Positions 18,138 to 26,096 of a stretch of 64,000 nucleotides of DNA are shown piece after piece. The DNA comes from Paenibacillus endophyticus. GTDB lineage: Bacteria > Bacillota > Bacilli > Paenibacillales > Paenibacillaceae. How positions within the stretch are numbered: position 1 is the stretch's first letter; each line of letters starts with the position of its first letter. The notes below the pieces were generated by a model. The model did not search any database and was not told the origin of the DNA. It worked only from the letters and a program-made list of their open reading frames with translations. The stretch spans positions 239,054 to 303,053 of the forward strand of contig NZ_JACHXW010000003.1 of assembly GCF_014192395.1 (NCBI RefSeq), written 5' to 3'. A program made the position numbers and the translations under genes.

Positions 18138-19118
18138 ATGAAATTGATGCCCTTAGAGCGTCGAGGAATATCGGACAGCCGTTTAGCACTAGGATGTATG
18201 GGGCTTGGCGGAAGCTGGGATCTTGCAGACCCGATTACAACTGATCATGTACGTCAGGCCGAAGCTGCCGTTGATGCCGCTCTTTCTATCGGCATAACGA
18301 TGTATGACCACGCCGATATTTATACGAGAGGCAAAGCAGAATCTATTTTCGGACAAGTGTTGAAGCAGCAGCCTAAGCTTCGTGAGCAGATCGTCATCCA
18401 ATCGAAGGTTGGCATTCAGCTGTCAGACGGCGTATTGCCTGGTCGTTTCAACTTCTCGAAGGAGCATATCCTGCCATCGGTAGACGGAATTCTGGAGCGG
18501 CTTGGAACAGAATACCTTGACGTTCTGCTGCTGCACCGTCCAGATCCGCTAATGGAGCCGGATGAAATAGCCGAAGCCTTCACTAAGCTGAAGCTGGCAG
18601 GCAAAGTACGTAACTTCGGCGTTTCCAATATGAGTCCTGGCCAAATTCGTTTCCTCCAGCGCGCGCTCCCGGATCCGATTGTTGTGAATCAGTTGGAACT
18701 TAGCTTGCTGCGTCATGACTGGGTTGATCAAGGCATTCATGTGAACCAGAAAGCTGGTTTAAAGGATAATTTCTCTGAAGGCTTGATGGAATTCATGCAG
18801 ATGGAGGACATACAAATTCAAGCATGGGGACCGCTCGCCCAAGGCAGATTCTCGGGTAGAGTTTCGGAGAATGCAAGTGAAGCAGAAGTTCAAACGGCAG
18901 CTATGGTGAAACAAATTGCGGATGAGAATGGCACAACGCCAGAATCCATCGTACTCGCTTGGCTGATGAAGCATCCCGCTCGTATTCAGCCGGTAATCGG
19001 CACGATAAATCCACAGCGCATTAACGCATGTAAAGATGCCGTTCAACAAGCAGAAATCATGACGCGAGAGCAATGGTACAGCTTGCTAGTAAGCGCAAGA
19101 GGCGTGAACATGCCTTAA
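18138..19118 (+). CDS. Aldo/keto reductase (YdhF-like)
   Basis: The 326-residue NADPH-dependent oxidoreductase has a TIM barrel with the AKR tetrad visible: Asp and Tyr in YDHADIY (about 55-61), Lys in QSKVG (about 89) and His in LLHRPD (about 135). The C-terminal cofactor-binding segment PVIGTINPQRI is also typical. GGAGG stands before the ATG. Closest in style to the YdhF oxidoreductase group; the substrate is not predictable. It is transcribed alone. Confidence 0.9.
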   Translation: MKLMPLERRGISDSRLALGCMGLGGSWDLADPITTDHVRQAEAAVDAALSIGITMYDHADIYTRGKAESIFGQVLKQQPKLREQIVIQSKVGIQLSDGVLPGRFNFSKEHILPSVDGILERLGTEYLDVLLLHRPDPLMEPDEIAEAFTKLKLAGKVRNFGVSNMSPGQIRFLQRALPDPIVVNQLELSLLRHDWVDQGIHVNQKAGLKDNFSEGLMEFMQMEDIQIQAWGPLAQGRFSGRVSENASEAEVQTAAMVKQIADENGTTPESIVLAWLMKHPARIQPVIGTINPQRINACKDAVQQAEIMTREQWYSLLVSARGVNMP

Positions 19119-19284
19119 TTTCCGCTGTCTATCTTTAATTATGAGTATTTTTTCATTTAATTCTCATAAACTCTCAGAATCCCTGTAATCGCTACCCGTT
19201 CGCTCTCATTTGCGAATTTCGCCGTTTTTTTATGTGTTATAGTCAATACACATAAAACGAAACGCGGAGGGACATCCTGACAGC

Positions 19285-19770
19285 ATGAGAACATCACATT
19301 TACTGAAATCGATTGCCAAAGCAGGCATTTGCAGCGCGGTCGTCATGTCGGCAATCACATTAGGCACATTTGCGCCAAAGGCGCATGCAGCAACACCTGA
19401 AACGCTAGATCTAATTTCGACAGGCAAAGAATATATCGGCACACCTTATAAATTCGGCGCACCAGCTGGCGTTACATACGCTTTCGACTGCTCGTCATTC
19501 ACCCAGTTTTTGTACAAAGGCCTGGATGTTAAACTTCCACGCTCTTCTTCTGCGCAAGCAGGAGTTGGCGAGAAGGTTACCAAAGGTTCTTTAAGCGTGG
19601 GCGATCTTGTATTTTTCAATACAAACGGCAAGTCCATTAGCCATGTCGCTATTTATGCTGGCAATAACAAAATCATTCACAGCTCCACTAGTCTAGGCGT
19701 TACGGTAACGAGCCTTGGAAGCAGCTATTGGGCAAAAAAATATGTAACAGCAAGACGCGTTCTTAGCTAG
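19285..19770 (+). CDS. Secreted NlpC/P60 (C40) cell-wall peptidase
   Basis: The 161-residue protein has a signal peptide (about 1-35, ending AHAA) and a single NlpC/P60 domain covering the rest. The catalytic Cys is in FDCSSFTQF and the His in SHVAIYAGN, followed by the usual IIHSS strand. The enzyme would cut peptide stems of peptidoglycan, typically D-gamma-Glu-diaminopimelate bonds. There are no SH3 or LysM binding modules, so it is a minimal member. The ribosome site GGAGGG lies rather far (13 bases) from the ATG. Confidence 0.88.
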   Translation: MRTSHLLKSIAKAGICSAVVMSAITLGTFAPKAHAATPETLDLISTGKEYIGTPYKFGAPAGVTYAFDCSSFTQFLYKGLDVKLPRSSSAQAGVGEKVTKGSLSVGDLVFFNTNGKSISHVAIYAGNNKIIHSSTSLGVTVTSLGSSYWAKKYVTARRVLS

Positions 19771-19889
19771 GATTCTTGCATATAATGAATAAACATGATG
19801 GGCTGCAGCTGCTTTTTTAGGGTTTGCAGTCTTTTGTTTACTATCTACTTAACCATGTGGAAAACAAATGAAACAATTTAATATTAATG

Positions 19890-19929
19890 AAAAAGGATAC
19901 TGCTAGCTTATGCTAAGCGTATCCTTTTT
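19890..19929. terminator. Bidirectional rho-independent terminator
   Basis: AAAAAGGATAC pairs with GTATCCTTTTT; an inner GCTTAGC-like pairing extends the stem. It separates the convergent peptidase and ligase-like genes. Confidence 0.85.
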
Positions 19930-19976
19930 CATTTGCTCACCTACTTACATATAGCTGTCTTCTCATGGATTCACGC

Positions 19977-20585
19977 TCACATCGCTAAATGTTTGTATTC
20001 GCGATTGAGCACCTGCATCCAATCTTCCTGCTTGCCCTCCATGTAGATGCTATCCTTCCGTTTGCAGGCAACGCCCTCCAATTCAGAGCTTTTGACAAGA
20101 TCGAACAGCGCTGAGCCTTCCCGTTCGACGTATTGCATTTTTTTGAAATAGGCATTATCCTCCAAAACCATGTTAAGCAGCCTCTTCCGCTCCAGCAGCG
20201 GCTGTTTTCTCATATCAAGTCCGTTATAATACAGCAGATCGAATACGAAAAATATAATGGGATTTGTCCGTTTTGCTTCTCGGATCGTCGGCTCTTTTTT
20301 GATGCGATACCTTTCCTGAAGGACGCGGTAATCGAAAACGCCCGAATCCGGGTTCACATATGCAACCTCGCCGTCCAATAATACGTCAGCCGGCTCTCGC
20401 AAAGGAACATTATGTAGTTCGGGATACTGCCTAGTCACGTCGTTACAATGCTTGGTATATAATTTCGGCTTGCTATGAATGAATGAAAGCTGCAGCCGGT
20501 GCCCGTCAATTAGCGGTTCAAATATATAATTATCATCATCAAAAGGCTGAGCATGCTCTGTCATAAGCATCGGTTTTACAAACAT
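19977..20585 (-). CDS. ATP-dependent DNA ligase-like adenylation domain, catalytic Lys replaced
   Basis: The 202-residue protein aligns by eye to the nucleotidyltransferase domain of ATP-dependent ligases. Motif I reads EPLIDGHR where KxDGxR is expected, so the adenylated lysine is Leu (codon CTA). Other motifs remain: LLDGEVAYV (motif III region), FFVFDLLYYNG (IIIa), LEGVACKRK (IV) and a DWMQV ending (V region). There is no C-terminal OB fold. Either it is inactive in adenylation, uses another residue, or has a non-ligase role. The start at 20585 follows GGAGG. It stands beside the SASP gene; a spore-associated DNA role is speculative. Confidence 0.72.
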   Translation of the reverse strand: MFVKPMLMTEHAQPFDDDNYIFEPLIDGHRLQLSFIHSKPKLYTKHCNDVTRQYPELHNVPLREPADVLLDGEVAYVNPDSGVFDYRVLQERYRIKKEPTIREAKRTNPIIFFVFDLLYYNGLDMRKQPLLERKRLLNMVLEDNAYFKKMQYVEREGSALFDLVKSSELEGVACKRKDSIYMEGKQEDWMQVLNREYKHLAM

Positions 20586-20661
20586 AACGGCGCCTCCTTC
20601 CGTCTAACCATTCTAGCATGAAACTACTCCAAAAATCGGAGGTAAATTTAGGCGGAATTCA

Positions 20662-20692
20662 CGAATAATCTCCTTTGCACTTTCGCATAATA
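20662..20692 (+). promoter_or_regulatory. Sigma-G-type promoter of the SASP gene
   Basis: CGAATA (20662-20667) and CATAATA (20686-20692), separated by 18 bp, match the forespore sigma-G pattern (TGAATA / CATACTA) with one change in each box. The ATG of the SASP gene follows 25 bp after the -10 box. Confidence 0.6.
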
Positions 20693-20717
20693 GATGCAAG
20701 AAGGAGGCTGAGAAAAG

Positions 20718-20927
20718 ATGGCAAACCGCACAAATCAACTTCTTGTACCACAAGCGCGCGCAGCGCTGGAGCAATTGAAATTCGAAGTAGCTCAAGAGCT
20801 TGGCATACAACTTCCGCAAGACGGCTATTATGGCCATATGACAACGCGTGATATGGGCTCCATCGGCGGATTGATTACTCGCCGGCTCGTTCAAATCGCA
20901 GAGCAGCAGCTCGCAGGCCGCCGTTAA
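20718..20927 (+). CDS. Alpha/beta-type small acid-soluble spore protein
   Basis: The 69-residue protein is a typical alpha/beta SASP. It coats DNA in dormant spores and protects it from UV and heat. The conserved core is present: the first helix region ALEQLKFEVAQELGI, the glycine-rich middle GYYGHMTTRDMGSIGG and the end GGLITRRLVQIAEQQL. The GPR protease site region (LKFEVAQELG) is recognisable. AAGGAGG stands upstream and a sigma-G-type promoter precedes it. It is the strongest single evidence that the organism forms endospores. Confidence 0.93.
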   Translation: MANRTNQLLVPQARAALEQLKFEVAQELGIQLPQDGYYGHMTTRDMGSIGGLITRRLVQIAEQQLAGRR

Positions 20928-20934
20928 TTTCTAC

Positions 20935-20981
20935 ATAAATAAGCGCCAAGTCAGCCATATGCTGCCTTGGCGCTTATTTGT
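20935..20981 (+). terminator. Rho-independent terminator of the SASP gene
   Basis: AAATAAGCGCCAAG pairs perfectly with CTTGGCGCTTATTT, with an inner GCAGC/GCTGA extension. Confidence 0.85.
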
Positions 20982-21132
20982 TTCTTACCTTCCTTCTATT
21001 TTCACACAAAAACTGCTCAGTCTGCCTTCTAAGAACTTCCCTTCTGTCCTAAAAATCTGTAAAATAGGATAGAGTTGTCCCACTACATAACGCTTACTCA
21101 CAAAATTTCATAATAGAGAGGAATATTCCAAT

Positions 21133-22323
21133 ATGATTATCCAACCGAAAACACGCGGATTTATTTGTACAACTGCACATCCCGAGGGCTGCGCCCAGCA
21201 AGTACAGCGCCAAATTGACTATGTAAGCGCTCAGCCTGCCATAACAGGTCCTAAGAACGTATTGGTCATTGGAGCTTCGACTGGCTACGGTCTCGCTTCA
21301 CGCATCGTATCCTCCTTTGCAGCAGGCGCGAACACCATCGGCGTCTATTTCGACAAAGCTGCTGAAGGCGCTCGCACAGCATCAGCAGGCTGGTACAATT
21401 CAGCTGCTTTCGAGGACGCTGCTGCGGCTGCAGGCCGCAAATCGTACAGCATTGTGGGAGACGCCTTCTCCGATGAAATCAAAGCGAAAACAATTGACTT
21501 AATTCGCACGGAGCTTGGGCAAATCGACCTTGTCGTTTACAGCGTTGCATCACCGCGCCGTACTCATCCCAAAACGGGCGAAACCTTCTCCTCTGTCATT
21601 AAGCCGCTAGGCGGCACGTATACGAACAAAACCGTCAATTTCCACAGCGGTGAGGTGTCACAGGCTACGATTGAGCCGGCTACCGAGGATGAGCTTCGTC
21701 AAACGATTGCCGTAATGGGCGGCGAGGACTGGCAAATGTGGATCGATGAGCTTTCAGCAGCAGGTGCGCTTGCAGAAGACGCGACAACTGTCGCTTATTC
21801 CTATATCGGACCAGAAATTACGCATGCGGTATACCGCGAAGGCACGATCGGAGCTGCCAAAAACGATTTGGAAGCTACAGCAAAGCGATTGAATGAGCAG
21901 CTCGGCGCAGCTGGCGGCCGCGCATTCGTCTCAGTCAACAAAGCGCTGGTTACACAATCCAGTTCGGCTATTCCGGTTGTTCCGCTATATATTTCCGCGC
22001 TTTATAAAGTCATGAAAGAAAAAGGCATTCATGAGGGCTGTATTGAGCAAATGTACCGTTTGTTCTCTGAACGACTTTACGGCAGCAGCGAAACGGCTGT
22101 TGATGAAAAAGGTCTGATTCGTGTCGACGATTGGGAGATGAGACCAGAGATTCAAGCCGAGGTTGCGGATGTATGGGCGAAGCTGTCCACCGAAAACGTG
22201 TACGAGCTATCCGATCTGGAAGGCTATCGCCGTGAATTTTTCCAGCTGTTCGGCTTCGAGACGGACGGTATTGATTATGAAGCAGACGTGAATCCAGAAA
22301 TTAATATTCACAACTTGCGTTAA
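21133..22323 (+). CDS. fabV: Trans-2-enoyl-ACP/CoA reductase FabV
   Basis: The 396-residue enzyme performs the last reduction of the fatty-acid elongation cycle with NADH and is a triclosan-tolerant alternative to FabI. The start IIQPKTRGFICTTAHPEGC is typical. The Rossmann glycine motif is VIGASTGYGLASR. The active-site Tyr-x8-Lys spacing that defines FabV is present at YREGTIGAAK (about residue 235). The VVYSVASPRRTHP segment is also diagnostic. Length is normal for the family. It is transcribed alone between a terminator-closed SASP gene and its own terminator. Confidence 0.95.
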   Translation: MIIQPKTRGFICTTAHPEGCAQQVQRQIDYVSAQPAITGPKNVLVIGASTGYGLASRIVSSFAAGANTIGVYFDKAAEGARTASAGWYNSAAFEDAAAAAGRKSYSIVGDAFSDEIKAKTIDLIRTELGQIDLVVYSVASPRRTHPKTGETFSSVIKPLGGTYTNKTVNFHSGEVSQATIEPATEDELRQTIAVMGGEDWQMWIDELSAAGALAEDATTVAYSYIGPEITHAVYREGTIGAAKNDLEATAKRLNEQLGAAGGRAFVSVNKALVTQSSSAIPVVPLYISALYKVMKEKGIHEGCIEQMYRLFSERLYGSSETAVDEKGLIRVDDWEMRPEIQAEVADVWAKLSTENVYELSDLEGYRREFFQLFGFETDGIDYEADVNPEINIHNLR

Positions 22324-22331
22324 GCATCAAA

Positions 22332-22371
22332 AAAAGGACGTTGAGTCGGATGACCGATTCAGCGTCCTTTT
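22332..22371 (+). terminator. Rho-independent terminator of fabV
   Basis: AAAAGGACGTTGAGTCGG pairs with CCGATTCAGCGTCCTTTT around ATGA. Confidence 0.83.
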
Positions 22372-22390
22372 CATATGGGCAATATTCATT

Positions 22391-22621
22391 CTAAGAAATT
22401 AGCTTGCCTGGCTTTAATGATTTTATGTCTTTATTAGAGTTGTTTAACGTAATGAGCATCTTTTCGCTTCTTACCATAACCGAGTGACAAAGAAAGCAAG
22501 CTGGAACATGTTCGAATGCAAAATCATCACGGATCCAACCTTTGCAGGTATCGTTCTCACAGGTCCAAATAACTGTGCTCTCTTGAGGATGATCTTCTAA
22601 CGATTTTCTACGAAAATACAT
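22391..22621 (-). CDS. YdjO-like cold-inducible protein
   Basis: The 76-residue protein has the YdjO pattern of two zinc-knuckle-like cysteine pairs: CENDTCKGWIRDDFAF and CFLCHSVM. The aromatic WxC start of the first knuckle and the final VRSEKMLITL region also fit. AAAGGAGG precedes the ATG. The cold-shock gene ends 70 bp upstream with a terminator in between, so the two are neighbours but probably separate units. YdjO homologues are induced in the cold; the biochemical role is unknown. Confidence 0.8.
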   Translation of the reverse strand: MYFRRKSLEDHPQESTVIWTCENDTCKGWIRDDFAFEHVPACFLCHSVMVRSEKMLITLNNSNKDIKSLKPGKLIS

Positions 22622-22644
22622 TGTACAATCCTCCTTTGGCCTAT

Positions 22645-22679
22645 AAAAAAAGAGCCCTTAACGATTGTTAAGGGCTCTT
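22645..22679 (-). terminator. Rho-independent terminator of the cold-shock gene
   Basis: Perfect 12-bp stem AGAGCCCTTAAC/GTTAAGGGCTCT around GATT, followed leftward by TTTTTT. Confidence 0.9.
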
Positions 22680-22691
22680 GATGTGTAAAAC

Positions 22692-22892
22692 CTACAGTTT
22701 TACAACGTTTTCTGCTTGTGGTCCACGGTTGCCTTGAGTTACGTTGAACTCAACGCGTTGACCTTCGTCAAGGGATTTGAAGCCTTCGCCTTGAATTGCG
22801 GAGAAATGTACGAATACGTCATTTCCACCTTCAACTTCGATAAAACCAAAACCTTTTTCTGCGTTAAACCATTTTACTGTACCTTGTTCCAT
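22692..22892 (-). CDS. cspA: CspA-family cold-shock protein
   Basis: The 66-residue single OB-fold protein binds single-stranded RNA and DNA. RNP1 (KGFGFIEV) and RNP2 (VFVHFSAI) are intact. It begins [10 protein letters not shown] at 22892 with GGAGG eight bases upstream; the open frame to 22949 is untranslated leader. About 280 bp of AT-rich sequence separates it from the divergent CAP gene and may hold the long structured leader common for csp mRNAs. CspB, CspC and CspD paralogues cannot be told apart from sequence alone. Confidence 0.93.
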   Translation of the reverse strand: MEQGTVKWFNAEKGFGFIEVEGGNDVFVHFSAIQGEGFKSLDEGQRVEFNVTQGNRGPQAENVVKL

Positions 22893-23176
22893 TATAAAAA
22901 CCTCCAATAAGTTTTTTAACATGTTTTTTCCAGAAAAACTAAAAATCACACATTGAGAAAAGTATCATTATACAAATGACAACCCTTTTCAATATGTGAA
23001 TTCAAGGTTTAAATTTGTTATTTGTATTAACAATATATCATAGGCTTTTGCATAACGCAAGTCCTTCCTCCAAAAAAACCAAAATCTTTTATTAAAGCTT
23101 GGGATAGCCTCGGTCCTCCGGGGAAAATATAAAGGCGTGACAAGCACTCTATTCTAATCATACGAGGTGTACTTAC

Positions 23177-23914
23177 ATGAAGAAGTTCGTTGCGATTGCT
23201 GCATTATTAGTCGTTACCGGCTGTTCGTCGGGCTCTAACATGATGCACAAACAGTCTGCCCATGAGTATGCCAAAGACAAAGCGCCTTTGATTACCGCAG
23301 CACCGCATGTTACGCGAGCCTCGTCGGTTGCCACAACAATGCCAGGAAGACCTTCAGGCACGCTTAGAGGCTCGCAGTTTACGTTCCCGGATTGGCTATT
23401 CGGCGATGGAACGGGAATCCAAAATCCAACAAATCCAACTACTCAATACCCTGTAACCAAGCAGCCTACGACCCAAAATCCGACAACTCAAAATCCGGGC
23501 ACTCAAGCTCCCGCAACTCAAAATCCTAGCGGTGAAAAAGCAGCTACAGGACAATTTGAGCAGCAGGTGCTGCAAATCGTCAATGCCGAACGTTCCAAAG
23601 CAGGTTTAGGCGCATTATCGATGGACAGCAAGCTTGCCAACATGGCCATGGTCAAAGCAAAGGACATGTCCGATAACAACTATTTCGATCATAATTCTCC
23701 TACGTACGGATCGCCTTTTGACATGATGAGACAATTCCAGATCACTTACAGCTCAGCCGGCGAGAACATTGCCAAGGGTCAACCGACCGCTGAACGCGTC
23801 ATGAATGACTGGATGAACAGTCCTGGGCATAGAGCAAACATTCTAAACGGCAGCTTTTCGAAGATCGGTGTAGCTTATTACAATGGTTCTTGGGTACAAG
23901 AATTTATCGGCTAG
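23177..23914 (+). CDS. CAP-domain (SCP/PR1, YkwD-like) lipoprotein
   Basis: The 245-residue lipoprotein has a lipobox VVTGC (Cys 16). A low-complexity Thr/Gln/Asn/Pro linker with repeated TQNP steps (about 92-118) precedes a C-terminal CAP domain (about 128-245). CAP motifs are clear: FDHNSPTYG, SAGENIAKG and WMNSPGHRANILN. The linker probably spans the cell wall. YkwD-type CAP proteins are common in spore formers, but their enzymatic activity is unsettled. GAGGTG precedes the ATG, and a hairpin terminator follows. Confidence 0.87.
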   Translation: MKKFVAIAALLVVTGCSSGSNMMHKQSAHEYAKDKAPLITAAPHVTRASSVATTMPGRPSGTLRGSQFTFPDWLFGDGTGIQNPTNPTTQYPVTKQPTTQNPTTQNPGTQAPATQNPSGEKAATGQFEQQVLQIVNAERSKAGLGALSMDSKLANMAMVKAKDMSDNNYFDHNSPTYGSPFDMMRQFQITYSSAGENIAKGQPTAERVMNDWMNSPGHRANILNGSFSKIGVAYYNGSWVQEFIG

Positions 23915-23926
23915 GCCTAATACAGC

Positions 23927-23967
23927 AGAGACCTGTTCCGGAGCATTCTCCAGAGCAGGTCTCTTTA
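23927..23967 (+). terminator. Rho-independent terminator between the CAP and hisC genes
   Basis: AGAGACCTG pairs with CAGGTCTCT with an inner GGAG/CTCC extension. T enrichment is modest (TTTAT). Confidence 0.7.
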
Positions 23968-23987
23968 TCATGCAGGAAGCATTAGCA

Positions 23988-25100
23988 TCAAAGTTCTTGC
24001 TTCCACAATTCCTTCAGCGCAGCAAGCAAACTTTCGTTTTCTGCCCTCGTACCGATCGATATTCGTACATGCAGCGGCAGATTCCACATTTTTCCGTGTC
24101 TCACGATTATTCCTCTTGCCATAAGCTGCTCATAAATGCGCTCTGCGCGCTCACCAAGCTCGACAAGCACAAAGTTGCTCATGCTCTCCGTATAGCCGCA
24201 GCCCAGCTCATTAAGCGCTTGGTAGAGGTATTCCCTTTCTTCCCATACGAGCTGCTGTGATCTCTTCACATGATCGGTATCACCTATTGCTGCTGCTGCG
24301 GCTGCTTGTGCTAATGCATTTACATTAAAAGGCTCCTTAACCTTCAATATACTCTGAATAATCGATTCCGGCGCTATGCCATAGCCAGCTCGTATGCCTG
24401 CTAGCCCATAAATTTTGGAGAACGTGTTCAAGACAAGCAGCGGATATCCCTTTCTTACCAATGAAACGCCATCCGAATAGGATTCATCCGACACGAAATG
24501 GCTGTATGCGGCATCCACTACAACCAGTACCCTTTTCGGCAGCGAATCGAGAATAAACGTCAAATCCTTTTCCGCTAAAAAAGTTCCTGTTGGATTGTTC
24601 GGCGAACATAGGTAGATGATTTTGGTGCGATCCGTTACAGCCGCTAGAATCGACTGCACATCATACTGGAAATCGGACTTCAAAGGAACCGTTACGGTTC
24701 GAGCATCTAACAGCTGCGCTCCAAATGCGTATTCACTAAAGGTCGGGCTAGGCACAACAATTTCGTCTTCCGCATCCAGAAATGCTTCCGATATTAACGT
24801 GATGAGCTCGTCTCCTCCATTTGTTACGATAACCTGCTCAGGCACGAGGTCATAATGGATTGCAATGGTTAGCTTCAAACGAAGAGCCTGGGCATCCGGA
24901 TATCTATGCAGCTCGGATAAAGCTTCCCTCATGGCTTCCAGCGCCAAAGGCGACGGTCCAAGCGGATTTTCATTGGAAGCGAGCTTAATGACACGCTCCA
25001 AACCATGCTCCTGCTGAACCTCCCAAACCGGCTTGCCTGGGGAATAAGGCTTCATTTGGTCCAGCGCCTTGCGTGCGCGAACCTCGATATTATGATTCAT
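23988..25100 (-). CDS. hisC: Histidinol-phosphate aminotransferase
   Basis: The 370-residue PLP enzyme of fold type I converts imidazole-acetol phosphate to histidinol phosphate. KLASNENPLGPSP near residue 40 is the HisC signature. SPNNPTGTFL, the Schiff-base lysine in NTFSKIYGLAGIRAGY (about 228) and the phosphate-binding Arg region HVRISIGTRAEN are present. AAGGTGATC lies upstream. It is isolated from other his genes; a second HisC is common in Bacillales and can also act on aromatic amino acids. Confidence 0.9.
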   Translation of the reverse strand: MNHNIEVRARKALDQMKPYSPGKPVWEVQQEHGLERVIKLASNENPLGPSPLALEAMREALSELHRYPDAQALRLKLTIAIHYDLVPEQVIVTNGGDELITLISEAFLDAEDEIVVPSPTFSEYAFGAQLLDARTVTVPLKSDFQYDVQSILAAVTDRTKIIYLCSPNNPTGTFLAEKDLTFILDSLPKRVLVVVDAAYSHFVSDESYSDGVSLVRKGYPLLVLNTFSKIYGLAGIRAGYGIAPESIIQSILKVKEPFNVNALAQAAAAAAIGDTDHVKRSQQLVWEEREYLYQALNELGCGYTESMSNFVLVELGERAERIYEQLMARGIIVRHGKMWNLPLHVRISIGTRAENESLLAALKELWKQEL

Positions 25101-25235
25101 AAGTTAGATCACCTTCACGATTATAATAAATAACTTTATCACTATAATACATTAATACTTTTAAGTGGTAAAGTAAAGATGTAAAAAGAAGAGCCCTTTC
25201 AGGCTCCGCTTCGCAATCGCGTTTCTTTTTCGTGC

Positions 25236-25904
25236 TTATTCAGCTGATGGCGCGGGATGCGCATCAATATAGGCGAGTGCATTGTAAATGAGAACTGCTG
25301 CATCCGCACGTGTAATTTCATCGGTAGGATTGAAATTCCCTGCTGCATCAAGCTCAGCGATTTTAAGAACAAGCGCTCTTTGTACAGAGCCGTCATAGGA
25401 TACCGAAAGCTCAGCCTGATCATTAAACGCCATGGGAATGATCTTAATCATCGGCAGGTTGCTGTGCTTCTCAATCGCAAGGATAAGCTGATGCGTGAAC
25501 TCTTCCTTTGTCCACGTTTTTCCAGGGTCCAGATCAGTTGGCAAGCCAATGTCATTATTCGCTGCGATGATAAGCGCATCCGCATACCAAGCGTCATCGT
25601 TTGCTTTCGGGAAATAATCAGTGGCATGAGGCTCTTTAATAAAGCGAAGCGTATCGATGTTCAGTTCAAGCGCGTTCACGATTAGTTGAATGCCTTGCGC
25701 TGCCGTTAGCGTTGCGTCTGGAAAGAAGCGGTCCGTGCTAACGCCCTTCACTAAACCTTTATTTTGCAAAGAGATAATTTTATCCTTAGCAATTACATTC
25801 GCGATATCCGAGAACGAAGATGCTGCCGCAAAGCTTTGACCGGCTATGGATAGGGTAAGAACAGCTGTTGCTGCTAGTGTAACGAGTTTGAATTTGTTCG
25901 TCAT
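25236..25904 (-). CDS. Exported SLH-domain protein
   Basis: The 222-residue protein starts at 25904 (MTNKFKLVTL) with GAGGTGATAA upstream and has a clean signal peptide ending SFA. The mature part consists of SLH-like repeats: SFSDIANVIAKDKIISLQNKG region, DYFPKANDDAWYADAL region and a C-terminal NFNPTDEITRADAAVLIYNAL. The second and third repeats are divergent. No other domain is attached, so it may be a wall-binding structural protein. It is transcribed alone; no strong terminator hairpin was found downstream. Confidence 0.78.
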   Translation of the reverse strand: MTNKFKLVTLAATAVLTLSIAGQSFAAASSFSDIANVIAKDKIISLQNKGLVKGVSTDRFFPDATLTAAQGIQLIVNALELNIDTLRFIKEPHATDYFPKANDDAWYADALIIAANNDIGLPTDLDPGKTWTKEEFTHQLILAIEKHSNLPMIKIIPMAFNDQAELSVSYDGSVQRALVLKIAELDAAGNFNPTDEITRADAAVLIYNALAYIDAHPAPSAE

Positions 25905-26032
25905 GGTTATCACCTCATCAAGTATTTGGAACGTCCCTTCCTCATAGACGGGCTTTACAAAAAAAGGTTGCAACAACACTTACTTTTTTTAATGAACTAC
26001 ATATTTCATCAATAATTCCCGTGTAAGACATG

Positions 26033-26079
26033 AAAAAAAAGCGCGAAATGACCATAACAAGCATCATTCAGCGCTTTTA
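26033..26079 (-). terminator. Rho-independent terminator of the beta-mannosidase gene
   Basis: AAAAGCGC/GCGCTTTT outer stem with ATGA/TCAT-type inner pairing, followed leftward by a T run (A8 on the plus strand at 26033-26040). Confidence 0.72.
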
Positions 26080-26096
26080 TTGGAGAAGATTTATCT

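Noticed and set aside
19120..19284. Riboswitch upstream of the NlpC/P60 gene
   Set aside because: Such genes are often under a c-di-AMP riboswitch, but the leader is short and the conserved core motifs are not visible.
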